Source: an uncultured Clostridia bacterium (GTDB taxonomy: Bacteria > Bacillota > Clostridia > UBA1381). Taken from it: DNA of 64,000 nucleotides. The notes under the pieces were generated by a model that had not been told where the DNA came from, searched no databases, and saw nothing but the letters and a program-made list of their open reading frames with translations. The stretch's first letter is position 1. Each line of letters begins with the position of its first letter. Location: assembly GCA_934476675.1 (NCBI GenBank), contig CAKSOE010000011.1, positions 1 through 64,000 of the forward strand, written 5' to 3'. A program made the translations under genes and the position numbers. This document shows positions 63,127 to 64,000 of this stretch, in pieces.

Positions 63127-64000
63127 ATGAAAAGCATTGAATACACAAGAAAAATAGAAGTAAAATACGATACGGATATATGCGTTGTCGGAGGAGGACC
63201 GGCAGGTGTGGCGGCTGCCGTAAGTGCTGCGCGGAATGGCGCAAGAGTGTGTCTTTTTGAGAAAGAGCAGTGCTTCGGAGGTGCGGCGACTGCGGCAAAA
63301 GTGCCGGCGTTTATGCGTTTTTCCGATGGTGTTAATTTTTTGGCGGGAGGTATAGGCAGGGAGATATTTAATAAGCTTTACGGCGAATGTGACTATACTC
63401 CGATAGAATTTTCGATTTCCGCCGAAAAACTTAAAAGAATATATGATGAAATGGTGACCGAGGCGGGTATTGATTTTCTGTTTGAAACTACTTTGCTTGA
63501 TATAAATGCGGAGGACGGAGTAGTCAGCAATGCGGTATTTAAGGGAAAGGAAAAGCTTTTTGCCGTAAAAGCAAAGTATTTTATAGATGCAACCGGAGAC
63601 GGATTTTTAGCGGCAGCCGCGGGTGCGGATTTTGAGAAAGGTGACGAAGAGGGACACATGATGCCTGCTACGCTGTGCAGTGCGTGGGGAGATATAGACT
63701 GGAACAGAGCGGTGGTGGAATTGGGCAAAGACCCGGATAACAGATGCTTAAAGCAAGCGTTTGAGGATAATGTTTTTACGGTAAAAGACCCGGGACTGCC
63801 CGGAATGTGGAGATTCAGCAGACATTACGGCGGAGGAAATATCGGACATGTATTCGGCGTTGACGGAACTGATGAAAAATCCATAACCGACGGAATAATT
63901 CAGGCAAGAAAAAGAATGCCGGAATATGAATATTACTATAATCATTATCTTGAAGGTTATGAAAACGCCGTGGTTTTAATGACAGGTGATATTCTTGGTA
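63127..64000 (+). CDS. FAD-dependent oxidoreductase, cut by the window end
   Basis: About 291 residues are visible and the frame is open at the edge. The N-terminal ICVVGGGPAGVAAAVSAARNG is the dinucleotide fold, and IDATGDGFLAAAAGAD near 155-170 matches the FAD_oxidored family (PF12831) often found in glycan-use loci. A GGGAGAG ribosome binding site precedes ATG 63127. Its substrate is unknown. Confidence 0.85.
   Translation, partial: MKSIEYTRKIEVKYDTDICVVGGGPAGVAAAVSAARNGARVCLFEKEQCFGGAATAAKVPAFMRFSDGVNFLAGGIGREIFNKLYGECDYTPIEFSISAEKLKRIYDEMVTEAGIDFLFETTLLDINAEDGVVSNAVFKGKEKLFAVKAKYFIDATGDGFLAAAAGADFEKGDEEGHMMPATLCSAWGDIDWNRAVVELGKDPDNRCLKQAFEDNVFTVKDPGLPGMWRFSRHYGGGNIGHVFGVDGTDEKSITDGIIQARKRMPEYEYYYNHYLEGYENAVVLMTGDILG

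Overview
The window looks like chromosomal DNA of an anaerobic, fibre-degrading member of the Clostridia. Supporting signs are strong AGGAGG-type ribosome binding sites, Firmicutes-type genes (trmL, DegV, DUF421/DUF4363, group II ECF transporter, YesM/YesN), S-layer-homology (SLH) surface proteins and a Gram-positive glycan-use locus. The SLH/CBM-rich enzymes resemble those of pectin users such as Monoglobus; that placement is a guess. No rRNA, tRNA, CRISPR array or riboswitch was found.

Region 1 (1-5.6 kb): thioredoxin reductase and a nucleoid-associated protein, a bidirectional terminator, a divergent pdxR/pdxK pair with overlapping promoters (the regulator has Arg where the PLP-binding Lys is expected), a TIM-barrel sugar epimerase and a small frameshifted remnant.

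Region 2 (5.6-25.4 kb): a long co-directional housekeeping run. It holds trmL, degV, a phosphoglycerate mutase, an AI-2E permease, metG, the pantothenate/CoA genes panB-panC-panD-coaX, an rRNA-methyltransferase-like gene, ecfA1-ecfA2-ecfT-truA, DUF5711, cvpA and ilvD. A 109-bp tandem repeat follows, then DUF523, an MGMT-like gene, a free-standing N-terminal half of PTS enzyme I, DUF421 and DUF4363.

Region 3 (25.4-33.9 kb): alpha-glucoside use. GH13 and GH31 genes on the minus strand face a divergent AraC regulator with a consensus promoter, followed by a heterodimeric ABC exporter with one degenerate ATP site.

Region 4 (33.9-36.3 kb): a scar of mobile DNA. It contains a phage endolysin, a holin remnant fused to a truncated IS3-family element that has a -1 slippery site, a frameshifted orphan gene, and the 3' end (domains V-VI) of a group II intron.

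Region 5 (36.3-64 kb, running off the window): a glycan-use locus, all on the plus strand. It encodes a LplC/LplB/solute-binding-protein importer, two SLH surface proteins, two non-catalytic CBM/FN3 proteins, two tandemly duplicated secreted GH-A (GH42-like) enzymes, an intracellular GH42, a YesM/YesN two-component system, a beta-propeller lyase-like protein, a GH105 hydrolase and a truncated FAD oxidoreductase. The likely logic is capture and cutting of a galactose- and uronate-bearing plant glycan at the surface, import of oligosaccharides, and breakdown inside the cell by GH42, the lyase-like protein and GH105. The substrate (RG-I side chains or arabinogalactan) is inferred.
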